Origin: CAZQIC01 sp964593555
Lineage (GTDB): Bacteria > Bacteroidota > Bacteroidia > JAFLBG01
Assembly (NCBI GenBank): GCA_964593555.1
Contig: CAZQIC010000007.1
Span: 10,464 to 74,463 of the forward strand
Reading direction: 5' to 3'
Length of the DNA stretch: 64,000 nt
Shown here piece after piece: positions 1 to 10,503 of the stretch. The notes below the pieces were generated by a model. That model was given only the letters and a program-made list of their open reading frames with translations, did not search any database and was not told the DNA's origin. The position numbers and the translations under genes were made by a program. The first letter of the stretch is position 1, and each line of letters begins with the position of its first letter.

Positions 1-12
1 CGTTGGATGCCG

Positions 13-1203
13 TTAAGACAAAATAGCCTTTACTCCGGGCAATTGTTTTCCTTCAATATATTCAAGCAAAGCACCACCACCTGTAGAAACATAACTTACT
101 TTATCAGCCAGATTATATTTATTGATGGCGGCAACGCTATCGCCGCCTCCAATTAATGAATACGCCCCCCCTTGTGTAGCTTGTGCTGTAGCATCCGCAA
201 TGGCTTTGGTACCATGCTGAAATTTTTCCATCTCGAAAACACCCATAGGGCCATTCCATAAAATGGTTTTCGAATTCAATAATTCATTTGCAAATAATTT
301 TTCTGTTTCCGGACCAATGTCAAGTCCCATCCATCCATCAGGTATAGCATCAATGCTTACAGTTTTTGTGTTTGCATCATTAGAAAAATTATCAGCGATA
401 ATAGTATCAACAGGTAATAATAATTTTACTCCTTTTTGTTTTGCCTTATTAATTACATCAAGCGCCAATTGTAATTTATCTTCTTCGCAAAGAGACTTTC
501 CAATATTTTTTCCTTGAGCTTTAAAAAATGTATACGCCATTCCTCCTCCTATTATTAGGGAATTTACTTTGTCCAGTAAATTTTCAATGATCAAAATTTT
601 ATCACTCACCTTTGCCCCACCCATTACTGCAACGAGAGGTTTCTCCGGGTTATTCAACAATTTATTTACGTTGTTTAATTCACTACTCATCACATAACCA
701 AAATATTTTGCAGTTGGAAAAAAATCTGCGATGATCGCCGTTGAAGCATGCGCACGATGTGCCGTTCCAAAAGCATCGTTCACGTACACATCACCAAGTG
801 CCGATAATTTTTTCGCAAAATCCTTATCTCCTGTCTCTTCTTCTTTATAAAAACGAAGGTTCTCTAACAGCAATACGTCACCTGATTTAAGTTCTGCTGA
901 CATTTTTGAAGCAGAAGCGCTGATACAATCATCCGCAAATTTTACTTCTGTATTTATAAGTTTGGATAAATGTTTGATCAAATGTTTTAAAGATGATTTT
1001 TCCTCGGGACCATTTTTTGGTCTGCCTAAATGCGACATCAATATCACACTTCCGCCATCTTTGCGGATTTTTTGTATTGTAGGAATGGCGGCCCTTATAC
1101 GGGTATCGTCAGTAATATTATATGATGCGTCAAGGGGGACATTAAAATCGACACGGATAAGTGCACGTTTGCCCGAAAAATTAAAATTGTCAACAGTTTT
1201 CAT
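13..1203 (-). CDS. pgk: Phosphoglycerate kinase
   Basis: Cytosolic glycolytic enzyme that transfers a phosphate between 1,3-bisphosphoglycerate and ADP. At about 396 residues it has the normal family length. Visible motifs are RVDFNVPLD near the N-terminus (substrate side), SHLGRPKN, the hinge-region VMGGAKVSDK, the nucleotide-side WNGPMGVFE and the C-terminal GGGDSVAA. I chose the ATG at 1203 because the protein then starts MKTVDNFNFSGKR, as relatives do; an in-frame ATG lies four codons upstream (1215). It is convergent with nothing visible at the window edge and is followed downstream of its start by unrelated T9SS cargo genes. Identification is secure. Confidence 0.97.
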   Translation of the reverse strand: MKTVDNFNFSGKRALIRVDFNVPLDASYNITDDTRIRAAIPTIQKIRKDGGSVILMSHLGRPKNGPEEKSSLKHLIKHLSKLINTEVKFADDCISASASKMSAELKSGDVLLLENLRFYKEEETGDKDFAKKLSALGDVYVNDAFGTAHRAHASTAIIADFFPTAKYFGYVMSSELNNVNKLLNNPEKPLVAVMGGAKVSDKILIIENLLDKVNSLIIGGGMAYTFFKAQGKNIGKSLCEEDKLQLALDVINKAKQKGVKLLLPVDTIIADNFSNDANTKTVSIDAIPDGWMGLDIGPETEKLFANELLNSKTILWNGPMGVFEMEKFQHGTKAIADATAQATQGGAYSLIGGGDSVAAINKYNLADKVSYVSTGGGALLEYIEGKQLPGVKAILS

Positions 1204-1291
1204 AATTGCGATCATTTATAAAGATGTCCGCAAAATTATAGTTTCTATCGGAACAAGCAAAAGATGTTGAGGTTTATGCCAGAGCCGGGGA

Positions 1292-3028
1292 TTAGCGTAT
1301 CAGTGCAACATGTCCTGTATAAACAATTTCTTTATCGGTGGCTACATTTTTCTGACGTATCTGCCACACATAAACACCCATGGGCGAAGCAGAATTAACC
1401 CCTTCTTTTTTCCCATCCCACCCCTTGTTAAAATCACTCGTGGAAAAAATGAGTTCACCCCAACGGTTAAAAATAAACATAACTGCATTTGTCATGTCCA
1501 ATGTCCCCCTTGGAATAAAAATATCGTTTAGCTGATCGTTATCAGGAGTAAATGCATTCGGAAAAAAAATACTTTCGGGGAATTGTACTTCACAATCTTC
1601 TACATGTACGATTTTAGTTTGTGTTTCTGAGAATCCACACTCATATGTTAACTCGCATCTTACCTGGTAATCACCAGGAGCATTAAAAGTATGCATTGGA
1701 CTTTCGAGTATCGAAACAGTTTCACTGTTATTTAGACTATCACCAAAATTCCAGGAGACAGAAACAAATCTGGATACAACTCCCGCACAATTTGTCAGCG
1801 AAAGATCAAAGTTTGCTTGCAAGCAATTCGTTTGATAATTAAATGTATCGGAATAAGATACTTGCGTACCTGCAACAAATGTTGGCAATCCCAGTTTCGA
1901 ATTAGCACCATTTAAATAAAGAGCATTGTCTTTGTAATTACAATTTACGCCTGCAATATCAGGGGCATTAATGATTCCAAGCGAATCTTTATGTCCTCTT
2001 GCCACATATATCTTATTGTCTGGCCCAAGCTGCAAAGCACCTAGCAATGCTCTCGACGTTCCAACTATCGTCCGGGATTGGTTTATACCGGACGAGGGGC
2101 CGGCACATAAATCAAATTGTAAAATCCTACCGGGCGAAATTGTACTTCCGTATAATTTTTTTCCATCTGGTGAGAATTCCACACCGTATTCTCCCATTGA
2201 AGAAGAAGGGGAAATTAATGTAATTGCGTTTGAAACAATACCTGTGGAATTATTAAAATCAAATAACTCAAAAATATTCATACCATGGCATGCCGCCAGC
2301 GCTAGTCGTGAACCATCAGGTGACGCTTTCATATACCCATTTGTATTCCAAGTTGAGCCTGTGTGTACTGCTCCTATTTTACTTAAAATAGGTGTTACAT
2401 TAATTCCTGAAGCGGTAAGAAGAAATACCCTGAAGGTATCAGAGCTCCAATCGTGGGTGACTATCCAATTATCTCTTCTGTTACAATGTTTTATTACTGC
2501 TATTTTTTCTGTTGATTTATTAAGCAAAGAAATATTTTTTTCTACAGTAACATCACCCAAGCCGGAATTTAAATTCATGTCAATAACCGAATATCTTATC
2601 CCCTTTGTTCCTGCATCCCTATCAATTGTAAATAAGTAGTATTGCGTTGTTGATCCAGGCTTAGGAATAATTGTAGCCGATTGAGTCGCATCCTGATCTC
2701 CCATTAAATTTGCACCATTGGACATTTGAAAATGATTTCTATTCCAAACGCCAACGCCATCTGAATAAAAAAGCAACCTACCGGAGCTATCTGCTATACT
2801 CGCACAGCCTTCAAATGTGGCTAGTTGGCCTGTAACAATTGCTACCGGAACTCCAGAGTTAAAATTAAGACCAGCTTTTGCACCAAAGTGCCAAACATTC
2901 TTTTCCTTCTGAGCGTGGCCTGTTGAATAACAAAACAAATAAACAAAAACGACAACTATTTTTCTTAGGATTTTTATTTTATCCTTTTCACTCAAGAGAT
3001 TCAGCAATTTTAAATACATTTCTTTCAT
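1292..3028 (-). CDS. T9SS type B cargo: propeller-like N-terminus, PKD domain, CHU_C C-terminus (578 aa)
   Basis: Probable secreted surface protein. It has a hydrophobic signal segment at about residues 22-40 ending in HAQ, then about 340 residues of propeller-like sequence (opening VWHFGAKAGLNF, with repeated SPDG and GPDNKIYV motifs), a PKD domain around 410-480 and a C-terminal type B sorting domain with FFPNAFTPDNDQLNDIF and NRWGELIF, ending GHVALIR. The N-terminal domain is shared with the genes at 10504 and 12895. Its ATG overlaps the stop codon of the 1610-aa adhesin gene (TAATG), so the two are translationally coupled and probably work together. The substrate or ligand is unknown. Confidence 0.85.
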   Translation of the reverse strand: MKEMYLKLLNLLSEKDKIKILRKIVVVFVYLFCYSTGHAQKEKNVWHFGAKAGLNFNSGVPVAIVTGQLATFEGCASIADSSGRLLFYSDGVGVWNRNHFQMSNGANLMGDQDATQSATIIPKPGSTTQYYLFTIDRDAGTKGIRYSVIDMNLNSGLGDVTVEKNISLLNKSTEKIAVIKHCNRRDNWIVTHDWSSDTFRVFLLTASGINVTPILSKIGAVHTGSTWNTNGYMKASPDGSRLALAACHGMNIFELFDFNNSTGIVSNAITLISPSSSMGEYGVEFSPDGKKLYGSTISPGRILQFDLCAGPSSGINQSRTIVGTSRALLGALQLGPDNKIYVARGHKDSLGIINAPDIAGVNCNYKDNALYLNGANSKLGLPTFVAGTQVSYSDTFNYQTNCLQANFDLSLTNCAGVVSRFVSVSWNFGDSLNNSETVSILESPMHTFNAPGDYQVRCELTYECGFSETQTKIVHVEDCEVQFPESIFFPNAFTPDNDQLNDIFIPRGTLDMTNAVMFIFNRWGELIFSTSDFNKGWDGKKEGVNSASPMGVYVWQIRQKNVATDKEIVYTGHVALIR

Positions 3029-6000
3029 TACCGGATTAACGTTACATGGCCCTTGTATTGGTGCCTCTTACCATTAACATCCTTTGTTTTTATTTTCCAG
3101 ACATAAACATCCTGCTGCACGGCTTCTCCTATATTGTTTACGGATCCATTCCAACCCTCAGAAGGATTATCCGTTGTAAAAATTAATTCACCCCATCGGT
3201 TATAAATATAAAACTCATATGTATCAATGTCCCATCCAATACCCAAGGGAATAAACACATCATTTTTTCCATCCTTATTTGGTGAAAAACTATTTGGAAT
3301 AAAAAAAGAATAATCAGGAATAACAGTAATGATATCTGTTACGCTTGCGCTGCATCCAAATTCGTTAGTAATTAAAAGAGTAACCATATAACTTCCTGTA
3401 TCACGATAATCAAATGTAGGATGCTGGATTGAAGAAAATGAACTTACAATATCACCAAATGACCAACTCCAGTTTATTGCACCAACCGATTTGTCAGTGA
3501 AATGAACTTTGGGTTCCAGCACACTCACCGAATTAGGATTCGCTGTAAATGCAGCTATAGGATCAGGATGTACTGTTATATAATTATTTTGTGTTAACGA
3601 ATTAGAACATCCATTATTGTCAGCTACAATAAGAGCTACGCTATACGAACCCGGATTATCGAAACAATGATTTACCGTTGATCCGGTTGCGGCTGAAATC
3701 CCTGATCCAAAGTTCCAGTTGGATGTGACTGCATTTGGAGTTTGATTGGTAAATGCAACACACAAGGGACCACATCCGCTTACAACATCAGAAGTAAAAT
3801 TAACAATGGGCAACTCATTAACGGTTACAGAAGAATATCCAATTGATGTGCATCCTTTTGAGTCTGTTATAATAACAGAATACGTTGAGGACACATTTGG
3901 AGTAATATTTACAGAAGCTCCAGTTGCAAAACCACCTGAAGAAGAAATCCAGGAATAATTATATGTTGGTGTTGCACCTGAACCAGATGCAGTAAGTGCT
4001 ACAGAAGCTCCTGCACAAATTGTATAATCGCTTGTATTGATAATAAGTTGTGTCGGCTCGGTAACGATACTGGCAAAAACACCTGTACATCCATTTTGAT
4101 CAATAACAATTACCGAATAGGTTCCTGATGTAAGCCCATTAGAGATTATAGTTTGTGAACCCGACTGCCAGGAATAATTATAAGGAGCAGTGCCACCGGT
4201 TGTATTTGTAATACTCAATGAACCATCACTACCATTAAAACATGATGTTGGTGTAGATTGAAGAGCAGAATTAATTATCATCGGTTGTGTTATATTAACA
4301 ACAGCAACATCAGTACATCCTGTTGAATCAGTAATTGTAACAGAAAATGTTCCTGCACAAAGACCAGCGATATTTGCATTTGCCCCGCCAATATTCCAAT
4401 TATAAGTGTACGGTGCTATACCTCCAGAATAACCTGCTGCCGCTGAACCATCACAAAAACCATTGCAGGATGTTGGTGTTGAAGATGCAATATTTGCGGT
4501 TACACCGTTTAAATTGGTTACACTTACTGTTCCCGTTGCGGTACATAAATTATTATCGGTAATTGTAACCGAATAATTTCCCGCAGGTATGAAGTTGTTA
4601 TTTCCCGATGTGACCAAATTATTCCATGAATAGCTATATCCCGGTGTGCCGCCATTTGCGACAACGCTTGCAGAACCATCCGATTGATTACAATGAGAAT
4701 ACGTAGTTGCTAAACGAAGAGTGATAGTAGTAGGCTCAGCAATTGAATCTGAAGCAATGCCTGCACAGCCATTAGCATCGGTAATTGTAACTGTGTAAAC
4801 TCCGGCAATAACATTTATTAATTGTGATCCTATTGTATTTGTATTCCAATTGTAGGAATATGTTCCCGTACCTCCGCTTGCATTGGCAATAGCAATGCCT
4901 GTTGCAGAACCATTACATTTTGCTGCTGTTGGAGTAACCGTAACAGATATTGGCATTGGTTCTGTAATGAATATTGATGATGTAGCTGTACAACCATAGT
5001 TATCAGTTACAGTAACAGAATACGTGTTTGATGTTAATGACGAAATGGAAGAGGTGATCGCATTTGTGTTCCATAAATATGTATATGGATTTGTACCGCC
5101 ATTTACAATTGTTCCTGCAATGCCACTTGCCGTTCCATAACATGAAACTGAATTTGTTTGAACCGCAGCAAGAGTGAGCAATGGCGGTTCGGTTACAGTG
5201 AGATTTGCAGTTGAAGTACAGCCATCATTATCAGTTACAGTTACAGAATATATTCCAGCATATAACCCTGAAATATTTGCATTGGAACCGCCAACATTCC
5301 AATTGTATGTAAACGGTGCCGCTCCTGTTATAGAACCAACAGTTCCTCCTCCATTATTTTGTCCGAAACAGGAAACATTATTTACTGCACTTATAACAGA
5401 CATTGGAGAGTTAACAGTAATATAATTTTGCTGTGTTACAGAATCTGTTCCACATGGAGTTGTAATAACTAGTTTAACAGAGTAAGTCCCGTTGGCCGGA
5501 TAACTAATGCCGGATGGACTTTGATCAGTTGATGATGCAGTGGTTGCTCCCGGAAAACTCCACAACCAATCAACTTTTTTTCTGTCACAAATAACAGAGT
5601 TGTCTGTAAATGTTATCGCTTCATTGGGACACACCGAAGTTTTACTCGCACTGAAAGATGGAATTACCTTATTCTTTCCGCAGCTATACGCACAAATACT
5701 TATAACTACTGCTTCATACGTTCCACCACCGGAAATCATTTGAACTCCATTCACAACCGGGAATGCCCATGTACCTGCTTTTGGCATAGACGACCCAGTA
5801 AGATATGCTGATCCATTTTTTGCAATGGCAATACGTCCGCCAACAACATCAGAGAAATTAGCAAACAACACTTCATCATGGCTGTTGCCTCCTATATAAG
5901 TATCACATAAAAAATTTCCATCCTTATCAAACCTGGCCATTAAATGATCTTCATCTCCGAGACCAACTGGGTTAGCATTATTTTTTTGATGTGCACATCC

Positions 6001-7860
6001 CCATGCAGGAATACCATTCCCATAAACCTCTCCACTAATAAAAATATCATCCGTATTTTGGTCTACCCGAATTCCAGTTGATTCAATATTGGTTCCGAAA
6101 TAAGTGAACCATTTTACGAACGGGGCTCCCGCAGAATTATTACTACCATCAAACTTTATAATATATGTTGCACCACCAGAGGTTGCATAAGTTGTTTGAA
6201 AAGCTCCAGGTGTAGGAGAAAATTGAGTTATTGGATTGCCAAACCAGGCGTGGCCCGTCACCACAATATCTCCTTGTGAATCAATTACAACATCTATACA
6301 TTTATCTGCCCCCCTGCTTCCCAAATAAGTTGACCAAGCAACATTGCCATTGTTATTAAACTTTATAACTACACCTTCTGTTGTAGCTGTGGTATTGCTT
6401 ATTGTACTCCCGTTAGTAACAGGGAATCCCGTATTCCCGACTTCAGCCGTAAGCCCTGTAACAACTGCATTACCGTTTGGATCTACATCCAATCCGGTAG
6501 GGCGATCTGCGACATTGCTCCCAATACATGTTGACCATACAACAGATGTTGCTGAAGAGTTAAACTTTGCAAGAAAAATATCACTGCCTGTAGTAGCAGT
6601 TAGTGTTGAAGGAAAAGAACTTCCCGCAACACCTGTCAACAAAATATCGCCTGCAAGATCAATTTCAACATCAACACCTTCATCTGAACCTGTTCCTCCA
6701 TAATAAGTGCACCATTGCCTAACACCACTATTATTAAACATCGCGACAAATGCATCACCACCTCCTGCAATAGTTGGACGAATTTTACCTACAGTTCCCG
6801 GGCCTGCCGATGCAGTTGATCCCGCCAAATAAATATTATTAGATGGGTCAATTGTTATACCGTTTCCTCTATCCGCTCCCGCTCCGCCGAAGTAAGTGCA
6901 AAAAACCAAACTACCTGCAGGAGCAAGACTAAGTAAGTAAGCATCGGTGCCGCCGGCCAATGAAGTTGGGCCAACAGATGTTGGAAAAGGATTCGACGTG
7001 GTGTACCCTGTACTAATTGCATTACTGTTATTATCAGAATCAATTGCGGTTGGTTTATCATCACCGGCGCCGCCATAATATGTCACCCACGTAGGATCTA
7101 TGATTAATGGATAAGATGAATTATAAACACCGAATTTGAAACTCAATATGTTTTCTTCCAACACATATTCTGCTTTCACATCTATAATGTCACCATTTAT
7201 GGTTTGATAAACGCGCGGCATCCATTCTGTCATTTCTCCAACAACAGTACTGATTTTTATTTTTTGATCCTCTAATTTTATTTCTTTCGCACCTTTATAT
7301 TCAAGTTTTATATTTGTCGGATCTCCACCCGAGTTTACGACAATATCATATTTTAAACTTCCTTGTTTACCACCGTAATATCGAACATCAATGCCATTGT
7401 AAATATTTTTCTGACACACTTCATAATAACCTTTTACATCAGTGATCCCCTGTGGACAATGAGCCAAATAAAAATTGTATTTGCCATCTGCTTCTTTATA
7501 TTTTTCGATATAAGAAGAAGTTGAAGCGCCCACAAAATTCACGTCCACACGGTTTACAACAATTTCTTCCGACTCGGAGGGAGCCACTTCTTCTTCAGAA
7601 ATTTCTTTCGGCTGACAAATGACATAACTTAACCCGCCATCACGAATGTAAATTCCTACTCCATTGTTTTCACCTTTGAATTTAATATCAGAACGGATAT
7701 TACCATTCGCATCAACAACCTGCCCTTTATTCTCTAAAAATTTTATTCCGAAAGCGGATTCCGAATTGTTATTTGCATCATTAGAAGCAAACAACGCAGA
7801 AAAAAAAGTTGATGAGAAAAAAATAAGAAGTATACGCGCGGAAAAATAATTTAATTTCAT
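3028..7860 (-). CDS. Giant T9SS type B adhesin: DUF7948-like, SBBP repeats, PKD, six SprB repeats, CHU_C (1610 aa)
   Basis: Probable cell-surface or secreted adhesin. Order of parts: signal peptide (1-25); DUF7948-like domain (about 37-260, opening FLENKGQVVDANGN); SBBP propeller repeats (about 260-725, recurring TYYGG...D...G.A); PKD domain (about 730-815); six SprB-type repeats (about 815-1270, each with a C.G..G start, an aromatic Y.Y.W centre and a YSVTVTD.. GC end); an Ig-like segment; two PKD domains (1350-1515); and a type B T9SS domain (1516-1610, FFIPNSFSPNKDGKNDVF, ending GHVTLIR). SprB repeats are known from the Flavobacterium gliding adhesin SprB. The architecture matches the genes at 22680 and 15783. 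It heads an operon with the 578-aa cargo. A diverged copy of the regulon promoter described at 52951 lies upstream. Confidence 0.9.
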   Translation of the reverse strand: MKLNYFSARILLIFFSSTFFSALFASNDANNNSESAFGIKFLENKGQVVDANGNIRSDIKFKGENNGVGIYIRDGGLSYVICQPKEISEEEVAPSESEEIVVNRVDVNFVGASTSSYIEKYKEADGKYNFYLAHCPQGITDVKGYYEVCQKNIYNGIDVRYYGGKQGSLKYDIVVNSGGDPTNIKLEYKGAKEIKLEDQKIKISTVVGEMTEWMPRVYQTINGDIIDVKAEYVLEENILSFKFGVYNSSYPLIIDPTWVTYYGGAGDDKPTAIDSDNNSNAISTGYTTSNPFPTSVGPTSLAGGTDAYLLSLAPAGSLVFCTYFGGAGADRGNGITIDPSNNIYLAGSTASAGPGTVGKIRPTIAGGGDAFVAMFNNSGVRQWCTYYGGTGSDEGVDVEIDLAGDILLTGVAGSSFPSTLTATTGSDIFLAKFNSSATSVVWSTCIGSNVADRPTGLDVDPNGNAVVTGLTAEVGNTGFPVTNGSTISNTTATTEGVVIKFNNNGNVAWSTYLGSRGADKCIDVVIDSQGDIVVTGHAWFGNPITQFSPTPGAFQTTYATSGGATYIIKFDGSNNSAGAPFVKWFTYFGTNIESTGIRVDQNTDDIFISGEVYGNGIPAWGCAHQKNNANPVGLGDEDHLMARFDKDGNFLCDTYIGGNSHDEVLFANFSDVVGGRIAIAKNGSAYLTGSSMPKAGTWAFPVVNGVQMISGGGTYEAVVISICAYSCGKNKVIPSFSASKTSVCPNEAITFTDNSVICDRKKVDWLWSFPGATTASSTDQSPSGISYPANGTYSVKLVITTPCGTDSVTQQNYITVNSPMSVISAVNNVSCFGQNNGGGTVGSITGAAPFTYNWNVGGSNANISGLYAGIYSVTVTDNDGCTSTANLTVTEPPLLTLAAVQTNSVSCYGTASGIAGTIVNGGTNPYTYLWNTNAITSSISSLTSNTYSVTVTDNYGCTATSSIFITEPMPISVTVTPTAAKCNGSATGIAIANASGGTGTYSYNWNTNTIGSQLINVIAGVYTVTITDANGCAGIASDSIAEPTTITLRLATTYSHCNQSDGSASVVANGGTPGYSYSWNNLVTSGNNNFIPAGNYSVTITDNNLCTATGTVSVTNLNGVTANIASSTPTSCNGFCDGSAAAGYSGGIAPYTYNWNIGGANANIAGLCAGTFSVTITDSTGCTDVAVVNITQPMIINSALQSTPTSCFNGSDGSLSITNTTGGTAPYNYSWQSGSQTIISNGLTSGTYSVIVIDQNGCTGVFASIVTEPTQLIINTSDYTICAGASVALTASGSGATPTYNYSWISSSGGFATGASVNITPNVSSTYSVIITDSKGCTSIGYSSVTVNELPIVNFTSDVVSGCGPLCVAFTNQTPNAVTSNWNFGSGISAATGSTVNHCFDNPGSYSVALIVADNNGCSNSLTQNNYITVHPDPIAAFTANPNSVSVLEPKVHFTDKSVGAINWSWSFGDIVSSFSSIQHPTFDYRDTGSYMVTLLITNEFGCSASVTDIITVIPDYSFFIPNSFSPNKDGKNDVFIPLGIGWDIDTYEFYIYNRWGELIFTTDNPSEGWNGSVNNIGEAVQQDVYVWKIKTKDVNGKRHQYKGHVTLIR

Positions 7861-7881
7861 TATCGGGGAATATTATACCTT

Positions 7882-7943
7882 CAAAAAAAGCATAAGCCCC
7901 ATGAATTTTATAATAAAACTTGCTTTACAATTCTATTTCTAAA
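7882..7943 (-). promoter_or_regulatory. Diverged copy of the shared upstream element plus promoter (copy E)
   Basis: On the minus strand, 7943-7926 reads TTTAGAAATAGAATTGTA, 14 of 18 matches to the element found exactly three times at 52951, 55048 and 57141. Twelve bp later comes TTATA (7913-7909), and 19 bp after that TTTTTTTG (7889-7882), 21 nt before the ATG of the 1610-aa adhesin. Spacing equals the other copies; the -7 box is poor (T in place of the A). A 12-bp direct repeat of part of the element (TTTCTAAATCTA on the plus strand) is at 7936-7947 and 8004-8015. Confidence 0.4.
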
Positions 7944-8020
7944 TCTATATACAATACGATTTTATGCCGAATTTGGCTCAAAAAGATAATCTATTTTTTT
8001 GTCTTTCTAAATCTACGCCC

Positions 8021-10279
8021 TCAATCCTTGATTATGCTTTTAGCAGTGATGAACCTCTCACCAACAATTTTTATGAAGTAAGTTCCTTTGGCAATGTTGT
8101 TGATACTAATTTTATAAGCACTATTATTCAACATGATTTTTTCCGAATAAACTGTTTGTCCTAATACATCCACAATTTCTACAAAAACATCTTCGGCAGC
8201 GGAGTATGCGGTTTTGATAAAAATAAAATCTTTGGAAGGGTTGGGATAAACAGAAACGGCATTCGCGGTGTTTTCTTTTATGCCCACTGTAAACGCAACT
8301 GTCGTAGAAAATGTATCACTACCACAATCATTGTTTGCAATAAGCGTAACATTAAAAGGGCCATTGCTTATATATTGGTGTGTTGGTGCGGCTTGTGTAC
8401 TTGTTGTTCCATCGCCAAAACTCCATAATTGTGTTGTGTAATTACTTGATGAATCAATTGTAGCAATGTATGGGCTTGTTTGTGAAAAGATGGTTGAGAA
8501 ATTAGCGATGGGCAGATCGGATGTTTTACAAAAACCCTTTCTTATGTAATTGTTTACGGCATCAGCGGTATACTCTGTTCTCCAGTTGCAGCGACTTTGT
8601 TTTTTTGCTTCAGTTAAAAAATCATCAAGCATAGGTGCACCACCCAGAGAAGTTTGATATGATGCAATTGTTCTTTCGGGATCAACAAACTGCACTCGCC
8701 TTGCAAGTGCGTTGGATTCGGCAGATTCGGCTTGCCATCCACTTAAATCAAACTCCTGAAAAGGACTGTCGTTCCTGAACCATGACGTTGCCGAACGATT
8801 AGAATAATATGTATTGCCAGAAAAAATATAATTGGAAGCTAATGTGTCGCGGGTAATATTTACAACGTAACGATTATAAACTGTATCCTGGAAAATATTA
8901 TCCTGTACAATAACACTATCCCATTCACTAACACATTCTCCTCCGGGAGGACTGGAAGGAAAATATTTTACCATTTCCAATGAAGTTCCGTTCCAGTTGT
9001 ACGAAATATTATTTCGCATCACCATGTCGGCATTATTTACTTGCCTGCAAATAGTATAATTATGAAGCTTAGGAACTGAGTTGCTAATGGCATAGGCATA
9101 GCCGGGGTTAGTTGATTTGTGAGCAACAATATTATTTTCCATTATACCATGAACATTTGGCTGCATATTCAACCCCCAGCCCCTCGGTGAGCCATTTATG
9201 TCTCGTGAATCAAGCACTACATTGTTTTTTATATGACATGAATCTCTGCGGCAAAATGAAGCAATAGGGTTTTGAAGAAATAAATTATTATCTAAAATTC
9301 CTCCCGGCCTCATCTGGCAGCCATGGCTGGATGCGCGCGCAATTATATTTCCTCTTACCACCACATGTTTGCTGCCGGGTATACCTGTGGCAGTATCCGT
9401 ATTTTCATTCAAATACATATTATGATTAAAAATGGTTGCGTATGCTCCAGGGATAGTATCGTGCCAACCGTTGTGATCGAAAATATTTTCTTCTATCAAT
9501 AATCCATCAATGCCCGAAATATACATGCCAGATGAATGAAACCCGCCTGATTTACCATATTGATTTGCGATGATACTCCTTCGTATTTTAAAATTGTACA
9601 TAGCCCCTCCGTTGCGTTTCGCATAGTCTCCATCAACTGAAATACCGCCTCCGAAATATTCAAACACACAATCTTCAAGTAAAATATTTCCGCATAGCAC
9701 TGCGCACGAAAGTCCGCCTATGCCCCGTGAAGCAACGGAAGGTTTATAATCTGGATGATTAGGATTACGGCCGCTGCAATTAAAATGTATACCTGTGATA
9801 ACTAAGTTGAATTGTCCGCTGTCACCGGCAAACACTATCGCAGCTCTCATGGTATCTGTATTTATCACAGGTCTTGTGAAGCAGGAATCGCCATACGTTC
9901 CTAGCACAATCGGCTCTGTGGCGCTTCTTCCATTTTTTGCAATAGGCGCCGTTGCATCATTGGTAAGTCCGGGATAATTCAAATTAGTTGGCCCCAAAAA
10001 TGTAGCTTGAAAAGTATCGCCTCGCATAAGCAGCACCCAATCAGGATAACGGTTACGAATTAAGCTCATTCCTGCTTGTATAGTTTTTTTAGGTTGGGAT
10101 GGAGACACCCCAGTATTGCTATCCTTACCTGCTGAGTTGCTTACATAAATAATTCTGCTATCGGAACTCGGAGTTAAAACCGTCCAGCCGTTACCGTCCA
10201 ACGGAAGTTGGGCAAATGAGGCGGATGTTATTAGAAGAAAAAATAGTAGGGCTTGACATGGAGAAAATACAGCTGTCAT
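8021..10279 (-). CDS. Secreted right-handed beta-helix protein with PKD and T9SS type A domain (752 aa)
   Basis: Probable secreted polysaccharide-binding or -degrading protein. A signal peptide (about 1-24, ending SFAQ) is followed by about 500 residues of parallel beta-helix-like sequence, rich in short N.. I.N...V.R.NI rungs, as in pectate-lyase-like folds. A PKD domain lies near 590-665 (LWSFGDGTTST) and a type A T9SS sorting domain at the end (VSVYPNPSKDFIFI, GQTVYS, IAKGTYFIKI). I placed the start at the ATG at 10279; the longer frame would need a TTG at 10300. It stands alone: 160-bp and about 220-bp gaps on either side. No catalytic residues can be assigned by eye, so enzymatic activity is not claimed. 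Confidence 0.85.
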   Translation of the reverse strand: MTAVFSPCQALLFFLLITSASFAQLPLDGNGWTVLTPSSDSRIIYVSNSAGKDSNTGVSPSQPKKTIQAGMSLIRNRYPDWVLLMRGDTFQATFLGPTNLNYPGLTNDATAPIAKNGRSATEPIVLGTYGDSCFTRPVINTDTMRAAIVFAGDSGQFNLVITGIHFNCSGRNPNHPDYKPSVASRGIGGLSCAVLCGNILLEDCVFEYFGGGISVDGDYAKRNGGAMYNFKIRRSIIANQYGKSGGFHSSGMYISGIDGLLIEENIFDHNGWHDTIPGAYATIFNHNMYLNENTDTATGIPGSKHVVVRGNIIARASSHGCQMRPGGILDNNLFLQNPIASFCRRDSCHIKNNVVLDSRDINGSPRGWGLNMQPNVHGIMENNIVAHKSTNPGYAYAISNSVPKLHNYTICRQVNNADMVMRNNISYNWNGTSLEMVKYFPSSPPGGECVSEWDSVIVQDNIFQDTVYNRYVVNITRDTLASNYIFSGNTYYSNRSATSWFRNDSPFQEFDLSGWQAESAESNALARRVQFVDPERTIASYQTSLGGAPMLDDFLTEAKKQSRCNWRTEYTADAVNNYIRKGFCKTSDLPIANFSTIFSQTSPYIATIDSSSNYTTQLWSFGDGTTSTQAAPTHQYISNGPFNVTLIANNDCGSDTFSTTVAFTVGIKENTANAVSVYPNPSKDFIFIKTAYSAAEDVFVEIVDVLGQTVYSEKIMLNNSAYKISINNIAKGTYFIKIVGERFITAKSIIKD

Positions 10280-10449
10280 AAATTTGTTTCCTACAAACAA
10301 AAGGTATCGTTCGAATGATTACAAACTTCATTGCAATAGTTATTAACTATCTGACAATTTTAAATATAATAATTTACCAATGAAATTTGTTACAATTTAT
10401 TAAACGTCTGATATGACAGTAATATTTTATATTCGGCATAAACTTCTCC

Positions 10450-10469
10450 TAAAACAATCTCTTGTTTTA
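10450..10469. terminator. Possible terminator hairpin after the 789-aa cargo gene
   Basis: Perfect 8-bp AT-rich stem TAAAACAA / TTGTTTTA with a 4-nt loop, about 35 nt downstream of the stop of the minus-strand gene ending at 10504. The stem is weak (two G/C pairs), so termination is uncertain. The rest of the 10301-10503 gap shows nothing I can name. Confidence 0.35.
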
Positions 10470-10503
10470 TTCAGCTATTCGCAAAAAGAGATGCAAGGAA
10501 TAA

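Noticed and set aside
815..1270. Repeat arrays in the giant adhesin genes considered as CRISPR or tandem DNA repeats
   Set aside because: The periodicity (about 220-230 bp) is that of SprB protein domains with diverged DNA, with no short identical repeats and spacers. The coordinates given are protein residues of the 1610-aa adhesin, for example.
1971..2639. Long plus-strand frame of 222 codons opposite the 578-aa cargo gene
   Set aside because: It is the reverse complement of a clear propeller-cargo coding region with family motifs; no start context or motif of its own. The same holds for the other antisense frames within the adhesin genes.
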